Of a stretch of 57,966 nt of DNA, positions 33,142 through 43,556 are shown piece after piece. Below the pieces are notes generated by a model that was not told where the DNA came from, made no database searches, and saw only the letters and a program-made list of their open reading frames with translations. Where the stretch lies: NCBI GenBank assembly GCA_945905295.1, contig CAMDPX010000011.1, positions 1-57,966 of the forward strand. Direction: 5' to 3'. A program made the translations under genes and the position numbers. Source of the DNA: Planctomyces sp. SH-PL62. Lineage in GTDB: Bacteria > Planctomycetota > Planctomycetia > Planctomycetales > Planctomycetaceae. Position 1 is the stretch's first letter. Every line of letters begins with the position of its first letter.

Positions 33142-35427
33142 TCATCTTGCCGAGGGAATGGGTCTGTGGTGATAGCTCAATCGGTACGCCATGAATTGTT
33201 CGGCGAGCAGCAGCACGGCCAGCAGCATGAGCAATGCATCGCGGACTTCGCTGCCAATGTCTCGGCCCGCGATCCAAGAGAACTCACCCGGCTCTTGAAT
33301 GCTGACTCGAATTTTCTCGCCAATCTGTTTGCGAATCAGTTCGGTCGTCGCCAGCGACAAGTCGCTCTCGTCGGCCGGGAAGTTGTAGGTGATCCACCGC
33401 TCGAACGGGACTTGATTCAGGTCGAGCAAGCGGACTCGGTAAAGGCCGGGCAAGTCGGTGTCGCGGAATGTAGCCGTGAGTCGAAGTTGAGCAGCGGGCG
33501 TCGTCTTCTCCGTCTCGTTCGGATTTCGGGTTTCGGATTTCGGATTTCCCGCATCGGGCGCGGCTTGCAGACGGATCGTCCGTTCGCCCGCCGGATCGGG
33601 GACGACGATGTCGATCATGTCGGTGAACTCACTGGGATTCAGCGACAGTTCAATCGGCTCGCCCGCAAGGCGACGTTCGAGTTGGCGATCACTGCGAGCG
33701 ATGTGTTTTTGCAGTTCCAGTTGCAGCACGACATAGCTGGCGTACTTGGCCCAGTTGTTCCAGGCCGGGCCGCAAGTCGTCAGGCAGGTGATAACGTTCC
33801 CCTTGCCGAAACGATGATGAAACATCAGCGGCTGCCGATTGCGGAGCGTTGCGATCGTCTGCACTCCGTCACCACGAGCTTGATCGTCGCGTGGCCAACT
33901 CGCGGCGGCCGGAAAGAATTTCGCCACGCGAGTCACATCGAGATAGGGGTTCTCTTGCCCTTCAAACACTCGGAAGATCGGATGCGATACCAGCACGAGG
34001 TCCGGGCCGGAGTCCTCGACGATCGGCAAGTCGCGCGGAGCCGTGTCGAGCGGCACGGGGAACAGGCCTTTGCCCTCTTTGAACAACGACTCGTTGTAGA
34101 ACGCTGTCTTGACTGACGGCCCGACGAACCACGCGAGGCCGCCACCTGCCGTGACGTACTTCTCCAGCGGATCGAGCGCATCGGCTGGGAAGTCGGCGAC
34201 ATTCAGCAAATAGATCGCTTGAAACTCGTCGATCGGACGCCGACGCAAATAATCGACCGTCTCGATCTGCGGAGCGAACCCGGTGATCCGCGGATCGGCC
34301 GCCAAAGCATCGACGACATACGAGCCTTCATCGCCGCTGGGATCGCCGTCCACGATCAAGACCTTGTGAACCGCCGATGTTTCAAGTGCCAACAGCCGCG
34401 AGTTGTCCTCCGACAGCGGATCCCCTTCGAGACTGACACGCACGTCGTGCTTCTTCGGCGTCTCGAACACGAGATCGAATTCCCGCTCGACCGACTCGCC
34501 CGCTTCGATCTTGTCGAACGTCAAAGTCATCGGCAGCTTCTGACCGTCTTGATGCACGCTCAATCGGACCTCGGTCGCGGCTTGCTCGGAAAAATTCTTG
34601 ACGGTGACTCGCAGTCGCACGGGCACACCGGCCGCCGCGACTTGCAGGTCGCCGGACAAATCGGTCACCGCGAGATTCGCGTGCCGCTGCTCGACCGTCT
34701 TCACGAAGTTCAACGTCACCCCGGCCGCATCGAGCACCTCAGCGGCAGATGACATCGCCTTCTGATCCTGCCAATCGCGCTGCCGGAAATCAGACAGCAC
34801 ATGCAGATGCTTGATCGCTCCGACATCTTCCTTATCTCCGAAGAGCGTCCGCGCCGCCGTCAGCCCATCGACCAGAGACAACGCTCGATGCGACGGCTTG
34901 AGGTTCTCCAACTTCGTATCGAGTTCCGCGACGAACGATTCGCTGACATCCCGCTGCGAAAACACCGGCTGCTCCGGATTCGACAGCAGCACGAGACTAA
35001 AAATCTGCGTCCCCGGCCGCCGTGAGCCTTCCGCCACCAACTTCTTGATGACCGACACCCCTTCACCAAACGCCGTTGTGTCCCCAATCCGATCGCGCAT
35101 CGAGCCGCTGTCGTCCAGCAAAACCATGTGATGCGTGCGTGCCCCGCGAAACACCGACAACTGGCTTGGATCCAGAATCAGCCGAGCAATCAGCAGCATC
35201 AACCCCAACACCAACAAGATTCGCAGCAGCAGCAGAATCAACTGCTCGATCAGCACTCGGCGACGATTGCGTTGCTGGCTGGCCAGCAGGAATTCCATCG
35301 CTGCGAATCGGACCCGTCGGAACCGCAGCCGATTGATCAAATGAATGATGATCGGCGCGGAAATCAGCGCCGTGCCGGCCATGACAAAGCCAGGATTCAG
35401 AAAATGTTGCAGCAGCCAAGAAGGCAT
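33142..35427 (-). CDS. BatA-like protein with VWA and amidotransferase-like domains
   Basis: Start at 35427 (MPSWLLQHFLNPGFVMAGTA) because the BatA N-terminal signature begins there; the frame runs on to 35511. 761 residues: BatA region with LINRLRFRRVRFAAMEFL, a membrane helix near 58-80, a VWA domain with MIDAS LDDSGSMRD near residue 100, a beta-sandwich region, an amidotransferase-like region (KVLIVDGDPSGDEGSYVVDA) and a C-terminal helix. First gene of the operon. A short in-frame repeat at 33517-33548 adds GNPKSETRNPNE. Family role: aerotolerance/stress-related membrane complexes normally driven by a MoxR ATPase, absent here. Confidence 0.75.
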   Translation of the reverse strand: MPSWLLQHFLNPGFVMAGTALISAPIIIHLINRLRFRRVRFAAMEFLLASQQRNRRRVLIEQLILLLLRILLVLGLMLLIARLILDPSQLSVFRGARTHHMVLLDDSGSMRDRIGDTTAFGEGVSVIKKLVAEGSRRPGTQIFSLVLLSNPEQPVFSQRDVSESFVAELDTKLENLKPSHRALSLVDGLTAARTLFGDKEDVGAIKHLHVLSDFRQRDWQDQKAMSSAAEVLDAAGVTLNFVKTVEQRHANLAVTDLSGDLQVAAAGVPVRLRVTVKNFSEQAATEVRLSVHQDGQKLPMTLTFDKIEAGESVEREFDLVFETPKKHDVRVSLEGDPLSEDNSRLLALETSAVHKVLIVDGDPSGDEGSYVVDALAADPRITGFAPQIETVDYLRRRPIDEFQAIYLLNVADFPADALDPLEKYVTAGGGLAWFVGPSVKTAFYNESLFKEGKGLFPVPLDTAPRDLPIVEDSGPDLVLVSHPIFRVFEGQENPYLDVTRVAKFFPAAASWPRDDQARGDGVQTIATLRNRQPLMFHHRFGKGNVITCLTTCGPAWNNWAKYASYVVLQLELQKHIARSDRQLERRLAGEPIELSLNPSEFTDMIDIVVPDPAGERTIRLQAAPDAGNPKSETRNPNETEKTTPAAQLRLTATFRDTDLPGLYRVRLLDLNQVPFERWITYNFPADESDLSLATTELIRKQIGEKIRVSIQEPGEFSWIAGRDIGSEVRDALLMLLAVLLLAEQFMAYRLSYHHRPIPSAR
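33517..33548. repeat. Short tandem ggatttcggg-type repeat inside the BatA-like gene
   Basis: Three successive ggatttcgg units with small variations; a similar sequence in the opposite orientation (cgaaacccgaaatcc) occurs at 35434-35467 just before the start codon of the same gene. Both lie in frame or outside the essential coding region. Confidence 0.6.
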
Positions 35428-35627
35428 GAGGGGCGAAGTCCGAAACCCGAAATCCAAAACTCGAATCAGCAACGCAGGCGGAACAGTAATCGTGACACGG
35501 ATCAGCCGCAAACGCTTCGTGCATCACAATCTCAGTAACCGCACCACGTCTCGGTTGGCATTGTCGCAGACACTGATACAACGTCGCTGCCGATTGGCCG
35601 ACGTGAACCTCCGCGCGAGTCCGTCCC

Positions 35628-36218
35628 ATGCAGATTCAATGCCCTCATTGCCAAGTTGCCATTCAGGTTCTTGACGAGACGCTTGCGGAAGAGACCCTCT
35701 GCCCGTCGTGCGGCAGCCGGGTCAGCAGCGCCGAGCGGAACAAGAGCACGCCGCCAATCACACCGCCTGCGAGCGATGGCCGAGAAACGACATTGCTTCC
35801 CGCCTCACCGAGTGGGCTGCCATTCTCGCCGCCTCCCGCATCGCAATCAGACTCCGCGTCAGCAGTCACGTCCCCCACTGCGCCTCAGCGACCGCCGATG
35901 ATCGAAGCCTTCGGGCGATTCCAACTGCTCAAGCGGCTGGGGGGCGGAGCCTATGGCGAAGTCTTTTGGGCCTACGATCCGCAATTGGACCGAGACGTGG
36001 CGATCAAGCGTCCGCATCAGCGGCGGTTGCCGCCGGAGTTGGCCGAACGGTTTGCTCGTGAAGCGCGATCGGCCGCGCAACTCAAGCATCGGCACATTGT
36101 CGGCACCTATGAAGTGGGCGAGAACGCATGGCCGCTGGTGCCGAGAATTTGGTTGCACCACTGGTTGCACCAACTCGTGACTTTTCGGGTGTTTCGCAGT
36201 CAACGGCTGTCATTCTGA
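35628..36218 (+). pseudogene. Hanks-type Ser/Thr kinase, only the N-terminal third left
   Basis: Begins with a zinc-ribbon-like MQIQCPHCQVAIQVLDE...CPSC module (residues 1-32), a Pro/Ser-rich linker, then kinase subdomains I-IV: RLGGGAYGEVFWAYD (Gly loop), DVAIKRP (catalytic Lys) and LKHRHIVGTYEVGEN. At about 36124 the sequence switches to the 3' end of an integrase gene in another frame, giving a nonsense tail to 36218. The catalytic loop is absent; not a functional kinase. Divergent from the BatA operon across ~200 bp. Confidence 0.78.
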
Positions 36219-36286
36219 GCGCATTTGGACAAGAAACCGACTTCGCCGACACGCTCGCCGCAACTGCTGTTGCTGACAATGAAAAA

Positions 36287-36315
36287 CGCCCGTTGTCACT
36301 GACTGACAACGGGCG
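36287..36315. terminator. 11-bp-stem hairpin, copy of the integrase-tail hairpin
   Basis: cgcccgttgtc and gacaacgggcg form a perfect 11-bp stem around a 7-base loop, preceded by AAAAA. Identical to the hairpin at 43261-43289 beside the tRNA gene. Likely terminator, or recognition hairpin of the att region. Confidence 0.7.
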
Positions 36316-36327
36316 TCCGATTTCGGA

Positions 36328-36366
36328 CTGGCGGGATTTGAACCCACGACCTCTTGCACCCCAAGC
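36328..36366. other. Attachment-site repeat (left) of the tRNA-Pro element
   Basis: 39 bp identical to 43302-43340, which is the 3' half of the tRNA-Pro gene from the anticodon loop to the acceptor stem. Identity continues leftward for about 90 bp apart from one base (a at 36327, g at 43301). Direct orientation of the two copies and position of the integrase next to the intact tRNA are as expected for a tRNA-targeted integrative element of about 7 kb. Confidence 0.78.
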
Positions 36367-36682
36367 GGATGGCGATGGGTTAGAAAGCGGTTCACGCAAG
36401 CGAGTTACGAATCGTCGTTCGCGCCGTTGCTATACCGGTTGCGATAGCTCACCGGAAAACGATCACGGGGACGCGGTCGGAGACTCGCCGACGATCAAGG
36501 CGGATTCGTTCTCTGCCGGGCTGGCGATGATTGCTTCACTGCCGTTGTCGGATGCCGAGAAGGCGGACGCGGTACGGCGGCTGATGGCGGAGCAAGCGGC
36601 CAAGTGACGTCAATGCCGTGGCTGACGTCTCGCCCGCCGTCAGTCGCGGTTTTCATATCTGCGGGCCAAGGGGATATCGGTA

Positions 36683-36886
36683 ATGAAAATCACTAAGCGC
36701 AGTGTCTGGCTCGTGGTCGATGGTTCGCGGATCGTGGCGAACGGAAACGACTTTGTGACATGCCTAATGACCGCCAGCAAATTGGGAGTCGAACTGTACG
36801 CCGCCGAGCGAGTCGAGACGCTGCTCCCGAAAACGACCAAGCGGCTAATGAAGCAAAAGCCAAAGCGGATTCGCAAATCGGCGTGA
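36683..36886 (+). CDS. Small hypothetical protein
   Basis: 67 residues (MKITKRSVWLVVDGSRIVAN), basic C-terminus rich in Lys. No family recognised. It is the first ORF inside the element after the left att repeat, with a terminator-like structure 90 bp downstream. Confidence 0.4.
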   Translation: MKITKRSVWLVVDGSRIVANGNDFVTCLMTASKLGVELYAAERVETLLPKTTKRLMKQKPKRIRKSA

Positions 36887-36978
36887 TGGGAACGATGCGC
36901 ATATTCGCGCATCCTGACCCCAGCCCCTTCGCTCAAAGGGGCGGGGTCATTGCGCGACTGCATAACCCAGGGCGTGGA

Positions 36979-37021
36979 AAGCCCCTTACCCCGCGAAGTC
37001 GCAGGGGCTTGCGGGGTTTTT
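36979..37021 (+). terminator. Terminator-like hairpin(s) with T tract
   Basis: Interleaved GC-rich inverted repeats (aagcccc...ggggctt and ccccgc...gcgggg) end in ggggttttt. The surrounding 36887-37222 region has no gene; this is the only structure seen in it. Confidence 0.5.
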
Positions 37022-37222
37022 GATGATCTCCGTTCTCGGCAGTGTAACGCAGATTACACGTTGCCCGACAGACTGACACGCTCGGCGCGATTTCCGATAA
37101 AGTGTGCGCATCGGGTGGCCGCGCTGTTGCAACGGTACGGCTTTGCGACGCCGGCTTGAGTTCGTGGACCTACCGCCACGGACTCGCCGGCTCGGCCCGT
37201 TCAACGAACGGTAGGTGCGGAC

Positions 37223-37885
37223 ATGGCGGACAGAACGGCATCCACATTTCATTCCAAGGAACCCGAAAAGAAAGGGCGCGTTTGGCCGCAACTGCCTACG
37301 CTGGCAGAGCCGCCACAAACAAGCGTCTTTGCGGCAATGGTTGCGTTCCCTGAGATTGTCGCGAACGGATCGTATGCCGGTGGAGGAATTGGGCCGTGGA
37401 GCTACGCGCTGCCGACATACGAGAAGGGGCGATACGGCACGCTTTGCATTATGGCGGATTATCTTTGCACGGAAGGCCACTTACCGACCGCAGCGGCGTG
37501 GGCGGTCTATTGGTTGGCCAAACACGGCTTGATCGTTGAAACGGGCGAAACCGTCGCTGATGGCGAGTCGTGGTGCGTGACGACGCCAAACTTGCTGGAC
37601 TTGTGGCGAAAGGAATGCCTGGTTGAATCGCTGGCCGAGTTCCGATCGACGGACAAACGCGACGGACAATCGGACACGCCCAAAAAATCACAGAAAAAAT
37701 TCAAGCGACGACAGTTGAATGCCCACGGGACGGCGTGCGTCCAAGAGTTCAAGGCATACAAGCGGCGCGGCGACCTTCAATCCATGCTGTACGTCGTGCG
37801 GGAATACGTTGCCGAGCACAAAGAACTTTCTGAATCGTCGCTCTACAAAATGCTGACCGACAACAGCGACCAGTGGAAGCCGTGA
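37223..37885 (+). CDS. Hypothetical protein of the integrative element
   Basis: 220 residues starting MADRTASTFHSKEPEKKGRV. It has no membrane segment. The central part (YGTLCIMADYLCTEGHLPTA) and the Lys-rich stretch KKSQKKFKRRQLNAHG suggest a nucleic-acid-associated protein, but no family is recognised. It occupies the position of the 281-residue hypothetical protein in the left-edge element, before the excisionase-like gene. Confidence 0.5.
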   Translation: MADRTASTFHSKEPEKKGRVWPQLPTLAEPPQTSVFAAMVAFPEIVANGSYAGGGIGPWSYALPTYEKGRYGTLCIMADYLCTEGHLPTAAAWAVYWLAKHGLIVETGETVADGESWCVTTPNLLDLWRKECLVESLAEFRSTDKRDGQSDTPKKSQKKFKRRQLNAHGTACVQEFKAYKRRGDLQSMLYVVREYVAEHKELSESSLYKMLTDNSDQWKP

Positions 37886-37983
37886 CGCTCCGAAGTGGAC
37901 ACGCTTTGGACACAGTTTGGACACAGCAGCAAAACTCAAAACGACTTTTCTGAAAGACTGCCTGAGTCAGACATGCGTTGTGT

Positions 37984-38292
37984 ATGTCGGCGAATGACTC
38001 ATTTCAGAAAGTCCTAAACATGCTTGAGACGAACGCTACGACTGGCGAGCCAACAAGTTCGCCAAACTCTCGCCCGATGCCGCCGGGCCGAATGCTGATC
38101 GACGTTGATGTTGTGGCGGCGAAGTACGCCGCCGACAAACGGTCGATCTTTCGCTGGGCCGACGCTGGCCGGATTCCGTTCGGGGTGAAGCTCGGTTCGC
38201 TCCGCCGCTGGGAGTTGTCGGAAATCGACGCCCATATTGCCAACGGGGTGAAGCCGATCCGCACGATGACCGGGAAGGCGGTGCGAACATGA
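37984..38292 (+). CDS. Excisionase-like helix-turn-helix protein
   Basis: The frame allows 37978, 37984 or 38020 as start. Residues ~35-90 match the AlpA/HTH_17 group: VVAAKYAADKRSIFRWADAG, then GVKLGSLRRWELSEIDAHI, the wing that reads the DNA. These proteins serve as excisionases or element regulators. The stop overlaps the next gene by four bases. Equivalent to 2778-3023. Confidence 0.68.
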   Translation: MSANDSFQKVLNMLETNATTGEPTSSPNSRPMPPGRMLIDVDVVAAKYAADKRSIFRWADAGRIPFGVKLGSLRRWELSEIDAHIANGVKPIRTMTGKAVRT

Positions 38293-38711
38293 CCCCGACC
38301 GAAGGACGTGAACGCGGTGAGAAGCGAGCCGCACGCGGAATCAAAGCGGCGGCTTATGGTCGCGCTTGGGACGTCGCCCGCGATGAACTGCGGTTGCTCG
38401 AAACGATGCTGCGGAATCCCGATGTGAGCGTCACGACAGACGACATCGTGGACAACCTCGCAAAGAAGTTTGCAGACGGTGGCAATTGGCGAGCCAGTGT
38501 TGTGAAGCGTCCCCAAGCGGCCGGCATTATCGCCACCGATGGCGTTACGAAGTCAGCGCGACCGTCCCGGCATGGTGGCTACACGACGCGATGGAAGCTC
38601 ACCGACACGTCTGGTGCCGAACGCCGCTGCGATGACCTGCGCGAATACTTCCGCTCGAATCCGAATCGACCGGATGACCCAGCAAACGAAATCAGCCCAC
38701 CGGCTGTTTGA
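38289..38711 (+). CDS. Hypothetical element protein with winged-helix-like core
   Basis: 140 residues, very basic at the N-terminus (TPTEGRERGEKRAARGIKAA). The centre, DDIVDNLAKKFADGGNWRAS followed by RHGGYTTRWKLT, has the spacing of a small winged helix. Coupled to the excisionase-like gene by ATGA. A DNA-binding accessory of replication or regulation is a guess. Confidence 0.52.
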   Translation: MTPTEGRERGEKRAARGIKAAAYGRAWDVARDELRLLETMLRNPDVSVTTDDIVDNLAKKFADGGNWRASVVKRPQAAGIIATDGVTKSARPSRHGGYTTRWKLTDTSGAERRCDDLREYFRSNPNRPDDPANEISPPAV

Positions 38712-38813
38712 TTAGCCAATGGGCTGATCCCTGTTTTCTCTTTTCAATCTCACAACTCGCCGGGCGAACGTTCCACCGTTCGCCTAGCCTTGTCTTCCAA
38801 GGAAGGAAGCCGA

Positions 38814-41048
38814 ATGAATTCTACTTTCAAAGCCGCGTTGCAGTACATCGAACAAGGTTGGTCGGTTGTTCCGATCCCACTCGGCGCGAAGGGGCCGAAC
38901 TTGAAGGATTGGCCAAAGCTCCGCATCACCGCCGGGGACGCTGCCGAATACTACTTCGGAACGGAATCGAACGTCGGTTTGCTGTTGGGCGCGGCGAGTG
39001 GTGGAATGGTTTGCATCGACCTCGACCACGACGTTGCCGTTGAACTCGCCGAGCGTTACTTGCCGCCCACTGGTTTAGTTGCTGGTCGAACACAGCGACC
39101 GGGAACGCATCGTTTCTACATCGTCACCGGCGAGTTGAAGTCCAAGTCTCACAAGTTGCCGGGCACTGGCGGGAAACCGACCGTTGAGATTCTGAGCGAT
39201 GGCCGCCAAGTTGTGGTTGGTCCGTCCGTGCATCCGACCGGCGACGTTTACGACGTGCTCGGCGATGGTGAAGCCGCGACCGTAGACGCGGAAGATTTGT
39301 TTGTCGCGGTCGCGATGCTTCACGCTGCTGTGCTCGACCGGCTGGGCCTGCAAGAGTCGCAGCCAACAGAACAGCAAGCGGATCGTCAGCCGAGCGGCAC
39401 TCCAACAAACCTGCGGCCGGGTGACGACTTCAACGAACGCGGCGACGTTCGCGAACTCCTGCGCCAACACGGTTGGCAGTTCGTTCACGGCGGAGAGAAC
39501 GAGCATTGGCGACGGCCGGGAAAAGACGTTGGCACTTCCGCGACGTTGAAGGATGGCAAGCTCTTCTATGTGTTCTCGTCTGCCGCTGCGCCATTCGAGC
39601 CAAGCCAGTGTTACAGCCCGTTCGGCGTGTTCACGATCCTGGAGCATGGCGGAGACTTCTCTGCCGCGACCGTGGCGTTGCGGGCGGCTGGCTACGGTGA
39701 CTCGGTCTACAACGTCGATGTTTCGGGTTTAGCGGCTAACGTGACTGCGCCCGATGCCGACGAATTCGATGCCGATGACCTCGACGATTCGACTGACGGG
39801 CCGCTGGTGTTTCCGACCGACTGCCTCATGCCATCCGGCTTGCTGGGCGACATCGTCCGCCACAATCTGGAGACGGCACTCTACCCACAACCACAACTGG
39901 CACTCGGTGGAGCGCTGGCGCTGCTGGCGGTGATTTCTGGTCGCAAGATCACGGATATTTTTGGAACGCAACCGAATTGCTACATCCTCGCACTCGGTCC
40001 AAGTGGCTGCGGCAAAGAACATTCCCGCAAGATGAATAAGCGATTGCTGCAAGCGGCTGGCGGCAAGGCGTTGCTTGGGCCGGAGCGGATCGGAAGCCAT
40101 CAAGGTTTGATTTCTCACTTGGCGTTGACGTCAAGCAAGTTGTTTCAGATCGACGAGATTCATCGTCTGCTAGAGACGATGTCGAACCCAAGTAAGTCTC
40201 CGCATCTCTACGGCATCGGAACCGTTCTGCTGACTCTGTACTCTGCAAGCGATGAACTTTGGGTGTCTGACGGGGTGAAGGACGTTCGATCGAATTACGA
40301 AATCTACTGTCCGAATTGCGTTGTCTACGGAACTGGAACGCCTGTTGGATTCTGGGAATCCCTAACGGCCAACAACCTCACCGATGGCCTTGTCGGTCGA
40401 TTCACGCTCTTTGAAGGCAGCTACATCGACACGCCAAACACACACACTGCGACAGAGATTCCGGCGACGATCGTTGATCGTGTCAAAGCGTGGATCGACC
40501 TGACGGCCGGAAGTGGAAACCTGAGTGGGATCAATCCGACCGCGATTGTCCTTCAGCACACGGACCAAGCGCGGGCAAGACACGCTGGCCACCTTCAGAG
40601 TATCGCCACACGACGAATGACGGAGTCGCCGTTTCGCGCTGCAATCTGGTCGCGTTCTGGAGAACGGGCCGCCAAGTTGGCGTTGGCGTTTGCTGCCTCA
40701 CGCTGGGACGGTGCGGGACCGATGCCCGATATCGAACTAGGCGACGTTGATGCCGCCATCGGGCTGAGCAACTACATGACGAAACGGCTGCTCAACCAAG
40801 GAAACAGGTTCGTCGCCGAGAACGAATGGGACGGCAAGGTTAAGCGTGTGCTCCGCATCATCGCGGACAATGACGGAATCTCTAAATCGGCACTGTCCCG
40901 GAAAACTCAAGGGCTGCCAGAGCGTGAGCGGGATGCCATCATCAAGCATTTGCTCAATACGTTTCAGGTTTTCGAGTTGCCAAAGAAGACAGGCGGACGC
41001 ACGAAGATGACCTACACGACGCGCCGCCCGACAGCGTTGGCGGTCTGA
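38814..41048 (+). CDS. Prim-pol / DUF3987 replication protein
   Basis: ATG at 38814 with ggaagg upstream; an in-frame ATG at 38790 is less likely. 744 residues. Residues ~1-180 are a bifunctional primase/polymerase (archaeo-eukaryotic primase superfamily) with GLLLGAASGGMVCIDLDHD containing the metal-binding D-x-D and HRFYIVTG further on. Residues ~330-640 are a DUF3987 helicase-like ATPase: LALGPSGCGKEHSRKMNK (P loop, Lys present) and FQIDEIHRLLETM (Walker B). A winged helix ends the protein. It could prime and unwind the excised element, so the element probably replicates autonomously. Confidence 0.82.
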   Translation: MNSTFKAALQYIEQGWSVVPIPLGAKGPNLKDWPKLRITAGDAAEYYFGTESNVGLLLGAASGGMVCIDLDHDVAVELAERYLPPTGLVAGRTQRPGTHRFYIVTGELKSKSHKLPGTGGKPTVEILSDGRQVVVGPSVHPTGDVYDVLGDGEAATVDAEDLFVAVAMLHAAVLDRLGLQESQPTEQQADRQPSGTPTNLRPGDDFNERGDVRELLRQHGWQFVHGGENEHWRRPGKDVGTSATLKDGKLFYVFSSAAAPFEPSQCYSPFGVFTILEHGGDFSAATVALRAAGYGDSVYNVDVSGLAANVTAPDADEFDADDLDDSTDGPLVFPTDCLMPSGLLGDIVRHNLETALYPQPQLALGGALALLAVISGRKITDIFGTQPNCYILALGPSGCGKEHSRKMNKRLLQAAGGKALLGPERIGSHQGLISHLALTSSKLFQIDEIHRLLETMSNPSKSPHLYGIGTVLLTLYSASDELWVSDGVKDVRSNYEIYCPNCVVYGTGTPVGFWESLTANNLTDGLVGRFTLFEGSYIDTPNTHTATEIPATIVDRVKAWIDLTAGSGNLSGINPTAIVLQHTDQARARHAGHLQSIATRRMTESPFRAAIWSRSGERAAKLALAFAASRWDGAGPMPDIELGDVDAAIGLSNYMTKRLLNQGNRFVAENEWDGKVKRVLRIIADNDGISKSALSRKTQGLPERERDAIIKHLLNTFQVFELPKKTGGRTKMTYTTRRPTALAV

Positions 41049-41164
41049 ACTTCTTTCAAATTTGTCCCTCATGCGAAAGGGGGAGTCATGTAGAAAGAAC
41101 TAACGCTCTCCCTGCTTTGTGCAGTTCTCTCAACCTTTTCGCAGGGGGCCGATTTGAAAGAAGT
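41049..41164. other. Dyad-symmetric region downstream of the replication gene
   Basis: 13-bp perfect inverted repeats (acttctttcaaat at 41049-41061, atttgaaagaagt at 41152-41164) bracket ~90 bp that contain further partial symmetry (gcgaaaggggg against ccttttcgcaggggg). The 41049-41359 gap holds no gene. An AT-richer dyad next to a replication gene is a candidate origin or operator; it could also be a terminator. Confidence 0.5.
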
Positions 41165-41359
41165 TTGGAACGAGAACCCTGAAAAAGCCGAAGGATTTAA
41201 GACAAACAACTTCTTACTACTATCTCTCTATCCTTCCTCTTGTTTCTGTTCTGTCCCCCCTTCTCTAGGGCCGTTGAAGAAAGAAGTCGAACCGCTACCA
41301 CTCGACCTCGATTGCCCGATTGCTTTTCTCTCGCCTTGCTTGTAGCTTTGGTTACAATC

Positions 41360-41583
41360 ATGCCCAAACAACTGCCGATCACTGACCTGTTGAAACAGTC
41401 GATTCAAGACTCTGGTTTGCCGTTCATCGAACTGGAGCGGCAAACGGGCGTCTTGCGTCAAAGCCTGATGAAGTTCGTCCGTGGCGAATCGACGATCCAC
41501 CTGGACGCCGCCGACAAACTGGCCAGCTATTTCGGGCTGGAACTTGGGCCGGCATCCAAGCCGAAGCGTAAAGGGGTGAAGTG

Positions 41584-41584
<1 letters not shown>
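41360..41584 (+). CDS. Small XRE-type HTH regulator
   Basis: Start at 41360 (MPKQLPITDLLKQSIQDSGL); 74 residues. LERQTGVLRQSLMKFVRGES is a clear helix-turn-helix with the recognition helix RQSLMKFV, and ADKLASYFGLEL the fourth helix. Its stop overlaps the ATG of the integrase gene (41584) by one base, so the two are translated together; it probably regulates the integrase or the element's excision. Confidence 0.72.
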
Positions 41585-43374
<1,790 letters not shown>

Positions 43375-43397
43375 AAGATTCAGTTGGGGCCTAAACT

Positions 43398-43556
43398 GTG
43401 AATCGTCGTCTTGAGGCCTTGCTGATAGCGGGCGGAGTTATCGCTCCGCATGTCTTGAATTACAAGCGCGACGCGCGGCTTGTGCGAAACGGTTACGACG
43501 AGTGGCTCGTGTTGGTTTCGTGGGCCGAGCTGGCGGAGCGTGAATACGGAAGTTGA
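43398..43556 (+). CDS. Small uncertain ORF between tRNA-Pro and flhB
   Basis: A GTG-started frame of 52 residues (NRRLEALLIAGGVIAPHVLN, then NGYDEWLVLVSWAELAER) with coding-like base use in its first codon positions. It occupies exactly the stretch where flhB loses family resemblance on the other strand. It may be the end of a gene brought in by a rearrangement, or a chance frame. Confidence 0.25.
   Translation: MNRRLEALLIAGGVIAPHVLNYKRDARLVRNGYDEWLVLVSWAELAEREYGS

Larger units (their letters stand above)
36125..36607 (+). pseudogene. Integrase 3'-end remnant joined to the kinase gene
   Basis: From 36125 the DNA parallels 43099-43340, the last part of the intact integrase gene: cgcatggccgctggtgcc, then a ~130-bp nearly perfect stretch up to 36366. 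In the frame from 36128 it reads SQSTAVILSAFGQETDF and NGRPISDWRDLNPRPL, as in the integrase tail. After 36366 the frame continues into LAMIASLPLSDAEKADAVRR, like tails of other element integrases, with a stop at 36607. This is a left-over of an earlier or tandem element. Confidence 0.72.

Noticed and set aside
35628-36218. Functional kinase of 196 residues
   Set aside because: The last ~30 residues come from integrase DNA in another frame and the catalytic loop and DFG are absent.
36301-36380. Second tRNA-Pro gene
   Set aside because: Only the 3' half matches; sequence diverges in the anticodon stem and there is an acceptor-stem mismatch, so it is an att duplication.
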